Positions 10,593 to 20,397 of a stretch of DNA of 64,000 bases are shown here, in pieces. The notes beneath the pieces are model-generated. The model made no database searches. It had not been told where the DNA came from and was given only the letters and a program-made list of their open reading frames with translations. The stretch covers positions 1,296,293 to 1,360,292 of the forward strand of contig NW_003314289.1 of assembly GCF_000143415.4 (NCBI RefSeq). Reading direction: 5' to 3'. Position 1 is the stretch's first letter; each line of letters starts with the position of its first letter. The position numbers were made by a program, and so were the translations under genes. The DNA comes from Selaginella moellendorffii (taxonomy: Eukaryota; Streptophyta; Lycopodiopsida; Selaginellales; Selaginellaceae).

Positions 10593-11537
10593 TTCTATCG
10601 CTGCTAATCGCTCAATCGATCAATCGTCCCCCCTCCTCACCTAAGAGTCAACGAAATCCCGCTACTAATCTGGACTAGAAACCCTGCCCGGACTGTAGAC
10701 GCATTCTTTTCTCCGCTGTTCGTCCAGATTATCGCCGCCGCGAATGCGATGGAAGAAGAAGAAGAACTAACCGGATGAGAGCTCGGAGCCCAGCACTCGA
10801 GCACCACGAAAGCATCGCCCCAGCGCCATGAAATTAGGGCTCTGGGACCCGGCGGATATAAAGCAGCTACTCACACAGCCTCACATTAACACTTGGTAAG
10901 CCACGTGGCAGAATATACACCATATCTCGTCTTATTCAAAGAATCTGGCGTTTAGGGGTTAGGGTTTAGGTTTTGAGCTTTTCACTTTTCTTTTGGTCTT
11001 TTGGCGCCCAGTCATAAGATCGCTTGTGGAATGGAAAATCCATTCATTCATTCATTTATATACTATTTACAAGGTCTGCCCCCCAAAAAACATGAAGACC
11101 GACCGATTCAAATATTCCGTGGTGATAAAAATGTGATCATAGAGCTTGATTTACAAATTACATGATTACACAAATACTCACCAATGTTAATAATAAGGGA
11201 GCATCGGTGTACCTGTGAGAAAGAGCCTCCTGAAAGCTGGCATTTGGTGACTTTCTCTAAAAGGACTTAGAAACAATAGGCTATAAAACATCCAGATTTC
11301 CAAAAAGGAAATGAATTTAAATCACTATATTATAAGTTTATTGTAGGTTAATATGTATATATAAAAAAATGAGTAATATTACTATAATTGATATAAGACT
11401 GAGTCAAGTTTATACGCTAAGAAGTCTCTATAGCTCGTTTCCACGATACAACCGATTTGCCGACACGTGTCATTATAAAAGCTATTGTATTGTAGGTTTT
11501 AAACAGGAGTGTCACTGACGAGAGGGATTTTGTGGCG
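10593..11537. promoter_or_regulatory. Divergent promoter region, BT1 / quinone oxidoreductase
   Basis: No gene is visible in these 945 bp between two divergent start codons. Visible elements are a G-box CCACGTGG near 10,901, a telo-box run GGTTAGGGTTTAGG near 10,957, an ACACGTGT box near 11,464 and a TATA-like TATAAAA near 11,473, about 60 bp before the oxidoreductase ATG. An AT-rich stretch lies at 11,090-11,410. Confidence 0.45.
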
Positions 11538-12837
11538 ATGGCAGAGGGAGCGAGCAAGAAGATGATGGCGGCTTTGCAGTACTCCAAGTACGGCGAAGGC
11601 GCCACTGGTCTCAAGGTATGATCAAGCTAAATGCCCCAAAATTCTTGGATGATCGAGCCCTGGAAATGTTGCAGCATGTGGAGATCCCAGTCCCGACGCC
11701 CAAGAAGGACGAAATTCTGGTCAAGATCGAAGCTGCAGCGATTAATCCCGTGGATTGGAAGCTCCAGAAGGGAATGCTCAAAGTCATCTATTCTATCAAA
11801 TTTCCATACATACCTTGTAAGTATCCAGGCGTTTTTTCTTTGGAGCTGGAATTGAGATTCTTTTTTTCTCCTGGCTTTTTTTTTCTTTTTTGTCTTCTTG
11901 ATCTCCACAGGCACTGATGTGAGTGGAGAAGTTGTGAGCGTTGGTCCTGGTGTCACTGGATTCTCACAGGGAGACAAAGTTATCTCTTGGCTCGATCTTA
12001 AGGTGATTTTCACTTTTTTTTTTCCTCTCTGGCTTGAGAGGTTTGTGACACTTAAAACTTTGGTGGTTTTCATAGCGCGGTGGAGGATTTGCACAGTATG
12101 CTGTAGCTGGAATAAAGTACACGGCCAAGAGGCCATCAGGAGTTTCGGCTGTCGAGGCTGCGGCTTTGCCAGTGGCTGGACTCACTGCATATCAAAGCCT
12201 TCGAGACTCCGGTGGATTGAAGTACGATGGATCTTACAAAGGAAACGTTCTCATCACTGCTGCCTCTGGTGGCGTGGGTACTTATGCTGTTCAAGTGAGT
12301 TATTCTTTTTCTTTCTTTGATCTTTCACTAATGGTTTCTTCTTATCAGCTAGCAAAGCTTGCCGGCGCTCACGTCACTGCAACCTGTGGTGCTCGAAACG
12401 TCGATCTCGTCAGGAGCTTGGGAGCGGACGAAGTTTTGGACTACAAGACACCAGAGGGTGCTGCGTTGAAGAGTCCATCGGGGAAGAAATATGACGTTGT
12501 TCTTCAGTGCGCAACTACGATGCCATGGTCCACTTTCCAGCCCGTGCTTTCTTCCAAAGGCAAAGTCATCGATCTAACCCCAAGCTTCGGAGTGATGCTC
12601 ACCAGCGCCTTCAAGTTCCTGACAATGTCCAAGCAAAAGATGACCATCTTCGTGATGTCAGCAAACGCGAAAGATCTGGGAGAGCTGGCCGAGCTCGTGA
12701 ACGAGAAGAAGGTGAAGTCGTTGATCGACTCGGAGTTCCCGCTGGACAAGGCCGAGGATGCTTGGGCGAAGAGCATCGAAAGCCATGCCACTGGAAAGAT
12801 CGTTGTGACAAACAAGGACGAAGCTGCAAGCTACTGA
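11538..12837 (+). CDS. NADPH quinone oxidoreductase, CeQORH-like
   Basis: Five exons: 11538-11615, 11675-11816, 11911-12002, 12076-12294, 12349-12837; introns are 54-94 nt and the product is 339 residues. The fold is a medium-chain dehydrogenase/reductase without zinc ligands: N-terminal HVEIPVPTPKKDEILVKIEA, the AAINPVDWK motif, TDVSGEVVSVG, PVAGLTAYQSL, then the nucleotide-binding AASGGVGTYAVQLAKL and the GARNVDLVRSLGADEVLDYK segment. These match closely the plant chloroplast-envelope quinone oxidoreductase homologue (At4g13010-type), which reduces quinones or reactive carbonyls with NADPH. The C-terminus (AEDAWAKSIESHATGKIVV) is also typical. As in that family, no cleavable transit peptide is apparent. 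The ATG used lies about 60 bp after a TATA-like box. Confidence 0.92.
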
Positions 12838-13197
12838 CCGGGTCTTCATAGCGGTTTGTTTGACGGATCAGTAGTCCATCTACTTGGGGAGGTATGTGAA
12901 TAGTCAAGAAAGTTTGTATATCAGGTACTCGGCTTTTGTTTTTCAACGCGTTATTTTGTTTTATATTTTTCATGCTTTCGTGTAACTGTTTGTGCTTTGT
13001 TTTTTTTGGCAGAGTTTCGTCATGACGGTGGTGGCGCCGTGATTTCGATCTTTGAAGCTTAAGGATTTATTTCTTAAGCTTAAGAGCGATGATCTCCACC
13101 TGGCTACGTTTCGTCCTTTCACTGTCTCATCCAAAAGCACGGCACTGGTGCTCGAGAATTCTAGACTCATGAGTGAGCTCAGTCAGGGAAGAGGCAA
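12838..13197. other. Intergenic, no gene seen
   Basis: The 3' flank of the oxidoreductase gene and the 5' flank of the PLA2-like gene. It has pyrimidine-rich tracts but no conserved coding segment in any frame. Confidence 0.4.
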
Positions 13198-14083
13198 ATG
13201 GCCGGGGACGAAGATCGAAATCACGGCAGCTCCATTGTCAAGTCTCCCAACGAAACTCTCCAAATTCTCGCTTCAAAGTTCGACAGTCTCCACATGCTCT
13301 CGGCCACGGCAGGATTTCGGCTATGGATATGGAAGGACTCGATCCAAAACACTCTCCAGCAGCTCCAGCAGCTAGGCAAGAACAACACCTCCAAAGTCAG
13401 GCAAGCTTCATCTGAAAACTCTCTAGGAATCGCTGACAGTGAAAACTCGAGCATAAGTTATCTCCAGCAGCTAGGCAAGAACAGCACCTCCAAAGTCAGG
13501 CAAGCTCCATCTGAAAACTCTCTACGAATCTCTGACAGTGAAAACTCGAGCATAAGTTCTCTAGCAGCGAGCTCCTCAGGCCAGGAAATCCCGGACAGTG
13601 GCTGCCTCGTGATGCCGCCATTCTCGCCTTACTCGGCCACAGTTCCATGGCACACTGGAACCCGAGCTATTCTCTCGCAGATCTTTCCAAAGTATGGGAA
13701 CTACTGCGGACCAAACTGGTCGAGCGGTCGACAAAAAGGATCACTGGTTTGGGACGTACCTCCGGTGGACTGGCTGGATTACTGCTGCTTCAAGCACGAC
13801 GTTGGCTACGACAGCCATAGCCAGGAAGATCTCTACAAGGCCGACTTGGAGCTTTTGGAGTGTTTGCGAAGGATGCCGCGAGAGAGGCTAGGGCCACACA
13901 ATCCGAGTGGATTTGTGCGGGAGTTCTATCGAAGCGTGTGCACTCTGGGTAAGAATGATTTTTTTTTCATCCTGAAGATAGAACCAAAAAAACTATGAAT
14001 CTTTGTTTTGGAAATCAGGACTGGAGCGGTTTCTGATACCGTACAGAAGGACGATACTGAGGCAGCAGCGTAGAGTCAAGTGA
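13198..14083 (+). CDS. Phospholipase A2-like protein
   Basis: Two exons, 13198-13948 and 14019-14083, give 271 residues. The C-terminal half holds a PLA2-type core: YGNYCGPNWSSG (calcium-loop-like), PPVDWLDYCCFKHDVGYD (active-site helix with the His-Asp pair) and an acidic LYKADLELLECL helix. In canonical enzymes the helix reads CCxxHDxCY; here the third Cys is Gly, so one disulfide should be missing, while the catalytic His and Asp remain. No signal peptide is seen at the N-terminus, unlike small secreted plant PLA2s; it resembles the larger 'phospholipase A2 family protein' type of plants. Residues about 56-121 are a tandem duplication of a 33-residue Gln/Ser-rich segment. It would hydrolyse the sn-2 ester of phospholipids if active. 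Confidence 0.75.
13363..13560 (+). repeat. 99-bp in-frame tandem duplication in PLA2-like gene
   Basis: Units 13363-13461 and 13462-13560 both start CTCCAGCAGCTAGGCAAGAA and differ at only a few positions. The unit length is a multiple of three, so the frame is kept and 33 residues rich in Ser, Gln and Asn are doubled. The near-identity suggests a recent event. Confidence 0.85.
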
Positions 14084-15383
14084 TCTCTAGGAAATGGACT
14101 TCTAGGATATTCCACGAACAGATTCAGCATATCCTTAGACCCTTATTTTTACTGTTAAGTGCACTCATTTGGTCCCTTTAATAATCATGGTGGACAATGT
14201 TTTCTTTTTTGTTATCTCTACCTTTACCTGATGAATACAATAATTTCTTTCAAACTATAATCAGGCATCTCAAACATCAGACAGAGCTCCATCAAAGAAT
14301 TTGAGAATAGGGTATATATATAATTTGACAACAAGAGGTTAAGTTCGTCATCTCATCTCCTTTTTTTTCTCCATCTATCTGGACAGATTTGTACGGCAGT
14401 GGCGATAGACCAGACCAATCACCCGCTAAAAACCATGCAATCCCGAGAAACTGTGTCAAATCCTTCCCATCACTCGATCCAACAAGAAGAAAAAAAATTG
14501 TCAGAGAGATCTCAAGACTTCTAGAACATTCCAAGAAATGGATTCGGCATATCCTCTGAATTTTATAATATTTTTGCTTAAAAAGATTAAGAGCAGAATA
14601 TTATATAGATATCCTGATTGGTAGACTATTCATAATCTATATATAAAAAAGACTCTCCAGCAGCACATCTAAAACTGTTTATGCTTGCAAATAAGTTTTA
14701 CCACAAAGTTTGTATACTGTTTGAACAATGAACAGTAACTTTCTAAGTGTTATGTTTCACTCTCTCTACTAAGGCTTTATTCTGGCTATACACGTAATGG
14801 ATCAAAGGAGTTACATCTCAAAGGTATATACTAATGGATAATTATTATTTACGAAACCATCCACGAATTTCTAACCATTTCCTGGCATTCCTAACCAAGA
14901 GATGTTATGAGCTATCAGCTTTCCAACTTGACACATCCAAGAACACAAGTTATGCTTTGAAATTTTGAGAAAGCACTAGTCAACTACATGGAGTGAGGAA
15001 AACTCAAAGGGGTGGCAAGTTTTGGAATTTAGTTGCCAAGAGAGGAAACCTGTCAACAGCCTAGCATTTGCTGGGCAATTTCTAGTGTAATATGATGTTC
15101 TAAAGTTCTAAATCTTTTTTCCAGACATCTCAAACATCGGAGTTCTATCAAAGAATTTGAGAATAGTGTATATATAATTTGACAACAATAAAACAAGAGG
15201 TAAGTTCGTCATCTCATCTCTCTGGACAGATTTGCACGGCGGTGGCGTTAGACCGGAGAGCACCACCTCGGACACACACTTCACTCCGCTAAAAACCACG
15301 CGATCCCCAGAAACTGTGTGTCAAATCCTCCCATCGCTCGATCCAAGAAGTAGGAAACAAAGAAAAAAATTATCCGAGAGATC
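14084..15383. repeat. Gene-free gap with duplicated ERF 3' flank
   Basis: No intact gene lies here. Segment 14264-14516 is a diverged direct copy of 15124-15383, the 3' flank of the ERF gene. Both contain CAAAGAATTTGAGAATAG, a TATATAATTTGACAACAA stretch, GTTCGTCATCTCATCTC, CGCTAAAAACCA and AAACTGTGT blocks, and the copy stops where the ERF stop codon would begin. A second short repeat, CTTCTAG(G/A)A(T/C)ATTCCA...GGCATATCCT-like, links 14086-14146 with 14508-14568. The rest (14,570-15,110) is AT-rich without visible coding. Confidence 0.6.
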
Positions 15384-15851
15384 TCACTGCTTGGTCGTGG
15401 CCTCCGCCGCCGCCGCCGCCGCCACCGCGGCAGTCCTCTTGCTTTTCTTCGAAGAACCGCCGCCACCACCATTACCTCCTCCGCCGCCGCCACCCCCGCC
15501 GCCGCCACTGGCGGACGATTTGGAGGACTTGGCCTTGGGCGGCTTGGAATCGTCGTCGCTGGCGGTGGCGGGAGTGGCGAAATTGGTGACGGCATTGGCG
15601 CCCCTCATGGATCGGTTGGCGTTGTCGTAGGCCTCGGCGGCCTCCTCGGCGGTGTCGAAGGTGCCCAGCCAGATCCGGCGCTTCTTCCATGGATCCCTAA
15701 TCTCCGCCGCGAACTTACCCCATGGCCGCTTGCGAACGCCCCGGAAGTGGCACGACGAGGATTCGTTCTTGCTGCTATGGCTGCTGCTGCCACCTCCAAC
15801 CCCGCCACCGCCAGCGCCCCCTTTGCTCTTCTTGCTCTCGCCATGATCCAT
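15384..15851 (-). CDS. ERF-type AP2 transcription factor
   Basis: An intronless frame of 155 residues. After a Gly/Ser-rich N-terminus comes one AP2/ERF DNA-binding domain (about 35-93): [39 protein letters not shown] and [15 protein letters not shown]. The WGKFAAEIR and LGTF strand residues that contact the GCC box are intact, and Ala/Asp at the ERF-diagnostic positions indicate the ERF rather than the DREB group. The C-terminus is Lys/Ser, poly-Gly and poly-Ala, with no recognisable EAR motif. It should act in the nucleus on ethylene/stress-type GCC-box promoters. The GC-rich simple-sequence tail makes exact length polymorphism likely. Confidence 0.9.
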   Translation of the reverse strand: MDHGESKKSKGGAGGGGVGGGSSSHSSKNESSSCHFRGVRKRPWGKFAAEIRDPWKKRRIWLGTFDTAEEAAEAYDNANRSMRGANAVTNFATPATASDDDSKPPKAKSSKSSASGGGGGGGGGGGNGGGGGSSKKSKRTAAVAAAAAAEATTKQ

Positions 15852-16134
15852 GACTAGCTGCTACCACTACTGATCACACGCGATGCTAGCGCCCCTGCTG
15901 CGGCTCCCCCATGGCTCCTCATCAATCAAACGCTTGGCGGCGATCGTGGCGGCGGCGGCAGTGGAGAGGAGGAGGAAGAGGGCGGGCTCCGAGACTCGGC
16001 TCTCATCCAACGCTGCTTTGCCGCCGCCCTAGAATGCACCATGGAACATTCCGTTAGCGTTTCAAAAATAATATTCCGTCGTTCTATTAGCTTCCAAACC
16101 TTTAATCTTTTAAATGAGCATCATTTTCACTTAC

Positions 16135-16211
16135 TGCCACGTGTGCCCTAAAACTAACAACTTCTGCCACGTGTGCCCTAAAACCATCCTGTTGCCACGT
16201 GCGCCCTAATT
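16135..16211. promoter_or_regulatory. Triple G-box repeat
   Basis: Three copies of TGCCACGTGTGCCCTAAAAC lie at 16135-16154, 16165-16184 and 16193-16211; the last is variant (CACGTGCGCCCTAAT). Each carries CACGTG, the G-box/ABRE core bound by bZIP and bHLH factors. The array sits between the divergent ERF (start 15851) and helicase-like (start 16260) genes; a TATATA tract follows at about 16,215. No gene lies in 15,852-16,259. Confidence 0.6.
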
Positions 16212-16259
16212 GCATCTATATACACACTCTTTTAGGGTTGTTTTGGAGGAGGGAGTGAA

Positions 16260-17015
16260 ATGGGCCGACTAGCGGAAGAGGGCATCAAGCAGTTTGCCGT
16301 GAGCGCCTTTGGCGAGGCTACAAAGCCGGAGCTGCTGGGAGCCATCTGCCTCGGTCTTCGGATCCCGGCAACACTGAATCGGCGGTAAGTCTTTGGGTTC
16401 TTTGTTCTGCCATTTGAAATGGGAGCTGATTCTCCACCAGTGCAAATTTCTGGCCACGCGATTGCGTCGAGAGAACTTGAGCGCTCTCGTTCTCGCTGGC
16501 ATGCCTCCCGACGAGCGAGCAGACGCTATTGACCAATTTGTGAGCTACGACGTCAATATTTTGGTCACAACGGGTGCTTGGCCACAGGATTTACCCGTGG
16601 AAAGTGTAAGCTCGCTCTTCCTTCCTTTTCCTTTCCCTTTCTTCTCTTCTCCTCTTGACTTACGTGGTTTCCCACCAGGCGGAAGTGGTCTACATGTACG
16701 ACTTTCCCGAGAGCAGCGACTCCTACGTGAAGCAGATTGGGGAGTGCGACAAACCTGGCGTCCGACAGGTACTCTCTTTCCGAATTCTCTTCCAATCGGC
16801 TTCCAAATGGTTCTTGGGAACAGGCCTTGGTGATCACGTTTGTTCGAGATTTCCAAGACTCGTGGCGGGAGCGTCTCGAGGCCGAGTGCTGCACCCGTAT
16901 TGAGCCTCTCCCTGAGCACATCACCGGCCTCTACCGCCGCTGCTTTCCTATTGTGGTGACCCCTGCGGCCTGGAACTCCATTCAAAAGCTGGCCAAAAAA
17001 CACGGTTTGCTGTAA
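16260..17015 (+). CDS. Short helicase C-domain-like protein, 5' exon uncertain
   Basis: Clear exons are 16441-16605, 16679-16768 and 16824-17015, all in phase 0. The 149 residues resemble the second RecA domain of DEAD-box helicases: CKFLATRLRRENLSALVLAG (motif IV region), DERADAIDQF, NILVTTGAWPQDLPV (motif V-like), YMYDFPESSDSYVKQIGEC (motif VI region) and ALVITFV. Motif VI arginines (HRxGRxGR) are lost, so ATPase activity is unlikely. The 5' exon from the ATG at 16260 reads MGRLAEEGIKQFAVSAFGEA and onward to a good donor at 16385, but this 56-nt intron leaves phase 2 and breaks the frame. Using the donor at 16299 (GTGAGC) restores phase 0 but skips conserved-looking sequence. The gene may be a decayed or alternatively spliced copy. 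Confidence 0.55.
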
Positions 17016-17268
17016 AGGGTAGCGTTGCAAATTGTTACGAAGAGCTTAAGTTGTAAGGCAAGGGACGATAAAATGCCTTTGCGACTTTGAAGAAGAGGAA
17101 TTCTGCAATTTCAAACATCTGATTCACTTTTCAATCAAAATCCCTACCACCTTTACCACCTTTACACCCTACCACCTTTAGAGAGAAGGCTTAATTGGCC
17201 AAGGATAATATAAAAAACACATGTACTCGAGAAAAAGTTCTCATTATATCATATACAGCTCTTTGGTT

Positions 17269-18774
17269 CTACGTAAGCACCGCCTTCCGGGCTTCTTTTC
17301 GCAGCGCATTCGCCCGGATCAAGCTCCCGATCGTGTTCACCGCAAGCTTGATATCATCCAGTGGGTTGCCGGGCACCACCGTCTTGTAGAGATAGCTGTC
17401 GAAGGTCATCTTCTGGACGTACTCGTCGGCACAGAGCTCTACAAACGCCTCGCGAGCGGGATTGGATCGGTAGAAAACCTTCTGGAGGATGTCGAGGACC
17501 TTGTAAGTCGGCCAGTACTTGGTGTCCCACTTCTGGAGGTAGCTCCTCAGATCGGCCTCGTTGATCATGCGGACACCCTTCTCGGACCCCTCCACGATAG
17601 CCTCGGCGCACATCCTCCCAGACTTTGCCGCGAAGTAAATCCCCTCGCCCGAGCACTTGGTCACGTAGCCAGCCGCGTCTCCCACCAGCGCTACTCGGTC
17701 TCGGACTCTCCTCGGCCTCGGGTGCTCGGGTATCGGGTGAGCTTCCACCCGGATGATCTTCCCCCCGGCAATCTTATCTCTAGCTCTGTGCCTGGTCGCA
17801 ACCTGATACTTCTTGATGGCTGGCTTGTTGATCACGGTCCCGGTTCCCACAGCGACGTGATCGCATTTTGGAAAGACCCAGCCGTAGAAATCCGGAGAAA
17901 CGTCGTCGCCCACGTACATCTCGGCCAAGTTCTCGTAGTACACCATCTTGTCGTCGGGGATCTTGATCCTCTCCTGGAAGGCGATGGCGTAGTCGTAGTC
18001 GCCAGCGTCTATGTCCTTGGCGACACGGCTGTTCGCCCCGTCGGCTCCAATCACCGCGTCGACTTCCAAGGTTGCGGGAACTCCCACAGAGCTTCCTGGC
18101 TTGTAGAGATTGTAGTGGAGAACGTAGGGAGCGTTGGCGTCGCTGGGCATTTCCATCCGGAGGAACAGGCCATTGACGAGATTGGCCCCGAAAGAGGCGG
18201 CTCTCTCGCGGAGATAAGAATCCAGCACCTCCCTTCTCACCATCCCAATGTATTCGTTCTCGTTGAGGGTCTTCCCCACGTCCACTGCCACATTAGAGGG
18301 CGAGATCATCTTCATCTTGGTCACTTTCCTGTCGATGATGTCGAGTGGAAGATCGAATTCCCCCACCATGCACAGTGGAATCGCCCCTCCACACGGCTTA
18401 GCATTGTCCATCTTGCGCTCGATGAGGAAGGTCTCGATCCCGTTCTTGGCCAGGGTCTCGGCGGCGCATCCCCCGGCCGGCCCGCCCCCAATCACGGCTA
18501 CGCGGAGCTTGCGATTCCCTAGCTTCTTGCTCCCTGCCGCCGCCAAGATCCGGAGCCCCGGACGGGAATTTCGCGTCAGCGATGGCGTCGACGCCGCCAG
18601 GAAGAGCTTCGATCTGCCGGAGAGGCATGCCGCCGAGGAGAGATGTGACGATCTCACGGAAATCTGGCAAGACTGCAGCCGATTACCTGCATTGCCCGCG
18701 CCCTGCTCAAGCGATTGCTCGCAGACCCGCCGCGCCGATGGCGTGCTGAGAATTCCTTGAAGCGCCGACGCCAT
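17269..18774 (-). CDS. CHLP: Geranylgeranyl diphosphate reductase, plastid
   Basis: An intronless frame of 501 residues. A Ser/Arg-rich N-terminus of about 85 residues fits a chloroplast transit peptide. The mature part begins LRVAVIGGGPAGGCAAETLA (FAD-binding GxGxxG), followed by ERKMDNAKPCGGAIPLCMV, the internal VIGADGANSRVAKDI and the second FAD motif RVALVGDAAGYVTKCSGEGI. The whole matches plant CHLP over its full length. The enzyme reduces the geranylgeranyl chain three times to phytyl, with NADPH, for chlorophyll, tocopherol and phylloquinone synthesis at the thylakoid membrane. The ATG at 18774 is the first in frame. Confidence 0.96.
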   Translation of the reverse strand: MASALQGILSTPSARRVCEQSLEQGAGNAGNRLQSCQISVRSSHLSSAACLSGRSKLFLAASTPSLTRNSRPGLRILAAAGSKKLGNRKLRVAVIGGGPAGGCAAETLAKNGIETFLIERKMDNAKPCGGAIPLCMVGEFDLPLDIIDRKVTKMKMISPSNVAVDVGKTLNENEYIGMVRREVLDSYLRERAASFGANLVNGLFLRMEMPSDANAPYVLHYNLYKPGSSVGVPATLEVDAVIGADGANSRVAKDIDAGDYDYAIAFQERIKIPDDKMVYYENLAEMYVGDDVSPDFYGWVFPKCDHVAVGTGTVINKPAIKKYQVATRHRARDKIAGGKIIRVEAHPIPEHPRPRRVRDRVALVGDAAGYVTKCSGEGIYFAAKSGRMCAEAIVEGSEKGVRMINEADLRSYLQKWDTKYWPTYKVLDILQKVFYRSNPAREAFVELCADEYVQKMTFDSYLYKTVVPGNPLDDIKLAVNTIGSLIRANALRKEARKAVLT

Positions 18775-19340
18775 AGCTCGAGCAAAGAGGGCAAAATACT
18801 ATCCACGCATTTGTATCCGCACATCTAGGGCACACGCGTCACCATCCCGTTCGCAGCAACAAACCCGGGTACACGTGGCGGAATACCACTCGCAAGTCAT
18901 GTGGGCCACGCGGCGAAATCCCAGTGGCCCAATTTGCAATCCCGTGCATGGAGGCAAAGCTTCACGGGATGGATTCCTCCCGCGTTGGCCGATTCCGCGA
19001 CCCCGTTGGATGGAATATCCCCGTGCCTGACGGCGGCGGCGGGCCGCAAAGCAAGGTGTGGGATCCACGTGTCACTTTCATCAGTCACCAGACGGCGGCC
19101 AAGGCGGCGGCCGGCCTCGTGTACGTCCCAGCGAATATCCCGCTCTATCAATCCGGGTGATACTTCTTAGGGCTTTCTCTCTCGTATAGCCGACTCTAGA
19201 GCTCCGAGAGATCGTTTAAATGTGTATGGCGGCTGGGTAGATTGGATAGAACGAGGGCCTATTTTCCTCTTGTTCTAGGCGGAGGCGGCGGCTAGGCGGC
19301 GAGGGATCTCTCTCCCGATATATAGTCTAGGAAATCTTCC
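18775..19340. promoter_or_regulatory. Divergent promoter region, CHLP / ERF
   Basis: No coding segment is supported. ACACGTGG near 18,870 and CCACGTGT near 19,066 are G-box-like elements; the first could serve light-linked regulation of CHLP, which is inference. Confidence 0.35.
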
Positions 19341-19490
19341 CTCCTCTTCCACTCTCTCGCGATCTTTCTTTGTTTCCCGGCGGAATTTGCAGCCGATCGA
19401 TCGATCTCTTGGCTCCTCCTCCTCCACTCTCTCGCGATCTTTCTTTGTTTCCCGGCGAAATTTCGAGTCGATTGATCGATCTGTTCGCGT
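19341..19490 (+). repeat. 75-bp tandem duplication in ERF 5' leader
   Basis: Two units of about 75 bp (19341-19415 and 19416-19490) share CACTCTCTCGCGATCTTTCT, TTGTTTCCCGGCG(G/A)AATTT and a GATCGAT-rich end. They lie just upstream of the ERF start at 19537. An in-frame upstream ATG at 19387 would add 50 Ser/Arg residues and is judged leader, not protein. Confidence 0.7.
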
Positions 19491-19536
19491 TCTTGTGAAT
19501 ATTTCGGGGCGGAAAATCTCCATCGGACGATCGACA

Positions 19537-20223
19537 ATGGCACCTCCTCGTGCCGGCAGCAACGATCGATCATCGTCCCCGGGCGGCGGCGGCGGCGGCG
19601 CCGAGCAGCACTTTCGGGGCGTGCGGAAGCGGCCGTGGGGGCGCTACGCGGCGGAGATTAGGGATCCATGGAAGAAGACGCGGGTGTGGCTGGGGACGTT
19701 CGACACCGCGGAGCAAGCCGCCAGGGCCTACGACAAGGCCGCATTCTCGCTGCGCGGTGTCAAGGCCAAGACGAATTTCCCGTGCGTCGGCAGCGGCGAT
19801 CCGCAAGAGGAGCGCCAGGATCGCCGCCAGGATCGCCGCCAGGAGGAGGAGGCGGCGGACGAGGAGCATCAGCGGCACCGACACAAGCGGCGGCAGATCG
19901 CCGGTGTGAAATCGCCGCCATCGCCGCCGTCCCCAGTGTCGGTCGTGGACGATTCTAGATCCCGCGCCGCCGTGGCGGCGGCGGCGGCGGTGGCGTCCAA
20001 GACGATCGTCACGTCTCTCAAGCACTACTTGCTCGCCGCCGCCCAGGACAATCGAGGTGGTCACAGCAGTGGCGGCGACTCCTCTTCCTCCAGCTCCGGA
20101 TCGTCGAGCTCGGGCACGGAATCGACCGAGGAGGACGATCAAATCTCTTCCTGCCCCAAATGGAACAGTAGGCCCTTCTGGGATCTCAATTTGCATCCAT
20201 GGGAGCAGCGAGTTCGTGCGTGA
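19537..20223 (+). CDS. ERF transcription factor with EAR motif
   Basis: An intronless frame of 228 residues. One AP2/ERF domain (about 25-82) reads [39 protein letters not shown] and [11 protein letters not shown]. Ala and Asp occupy the ERF-type positions. After a charged Arg/Glu/Gln-rich linker and an Ala tract, the C-terminus has a Ser run and [11 protein letters not shown], which contains DLNxxP, an EAR repression motif that recruits TOPLESS-type corepressors. This points to a class II (repressor) ERF. The ATG at 19537 is chosen because it directly precedes the conserved part and the upstream frame is low-complexity leader. It is a different subtype from the ERF at 15.4 kb, which lacks an EAR. 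Confidence 0.92.
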   Translation: MAPPRAGSNDRSSSPGGGGGGAEQHFRGVRKRPWGRYAAEIRDPWKKTRVWLGTFDTAEQAARAYDKAAFSLRGVKAKTNFPCVGSGDPQEERQDRRQDRRQEEEAADEEHQRHRHKRRQIAGVKSPPSPPSPVSVVDDSRSRAAVAAAAAVASKTIVTSLKHYLLAAAQDNRGGHSSGGDSSSSSSGSSSSGTESTEEDDQISSCPKWNSRPFWDLNLHPWEQRVRA

Positions 20224-20397
20224 GCTCCGCCGAATTTTTTTTTTTTTTTTGTTCTTCCAGTTCCAGTTTTTCTTTTGCTTGTAAAAAAGGTAAAGCTAAA
20301 TAGAAAAAACGGATATTCGTAAGGAATATAATGTGGGTTTAAACTGACCCGTTCATTTGAACGGCTGGGATCTGCCACGTAGCCCTGAAAACAGAGG

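Noticed and set aside
10955-10975. Interstitial telomere tract
   Set aside because: Only about two TTTAGGG-type units; better read as a promoter telo-box.
17221-18522. Long 433-codon plus-strand frame
   Set aside because: Antisense shadow of the CHLP gene, which is fully conserved on the minus strand.
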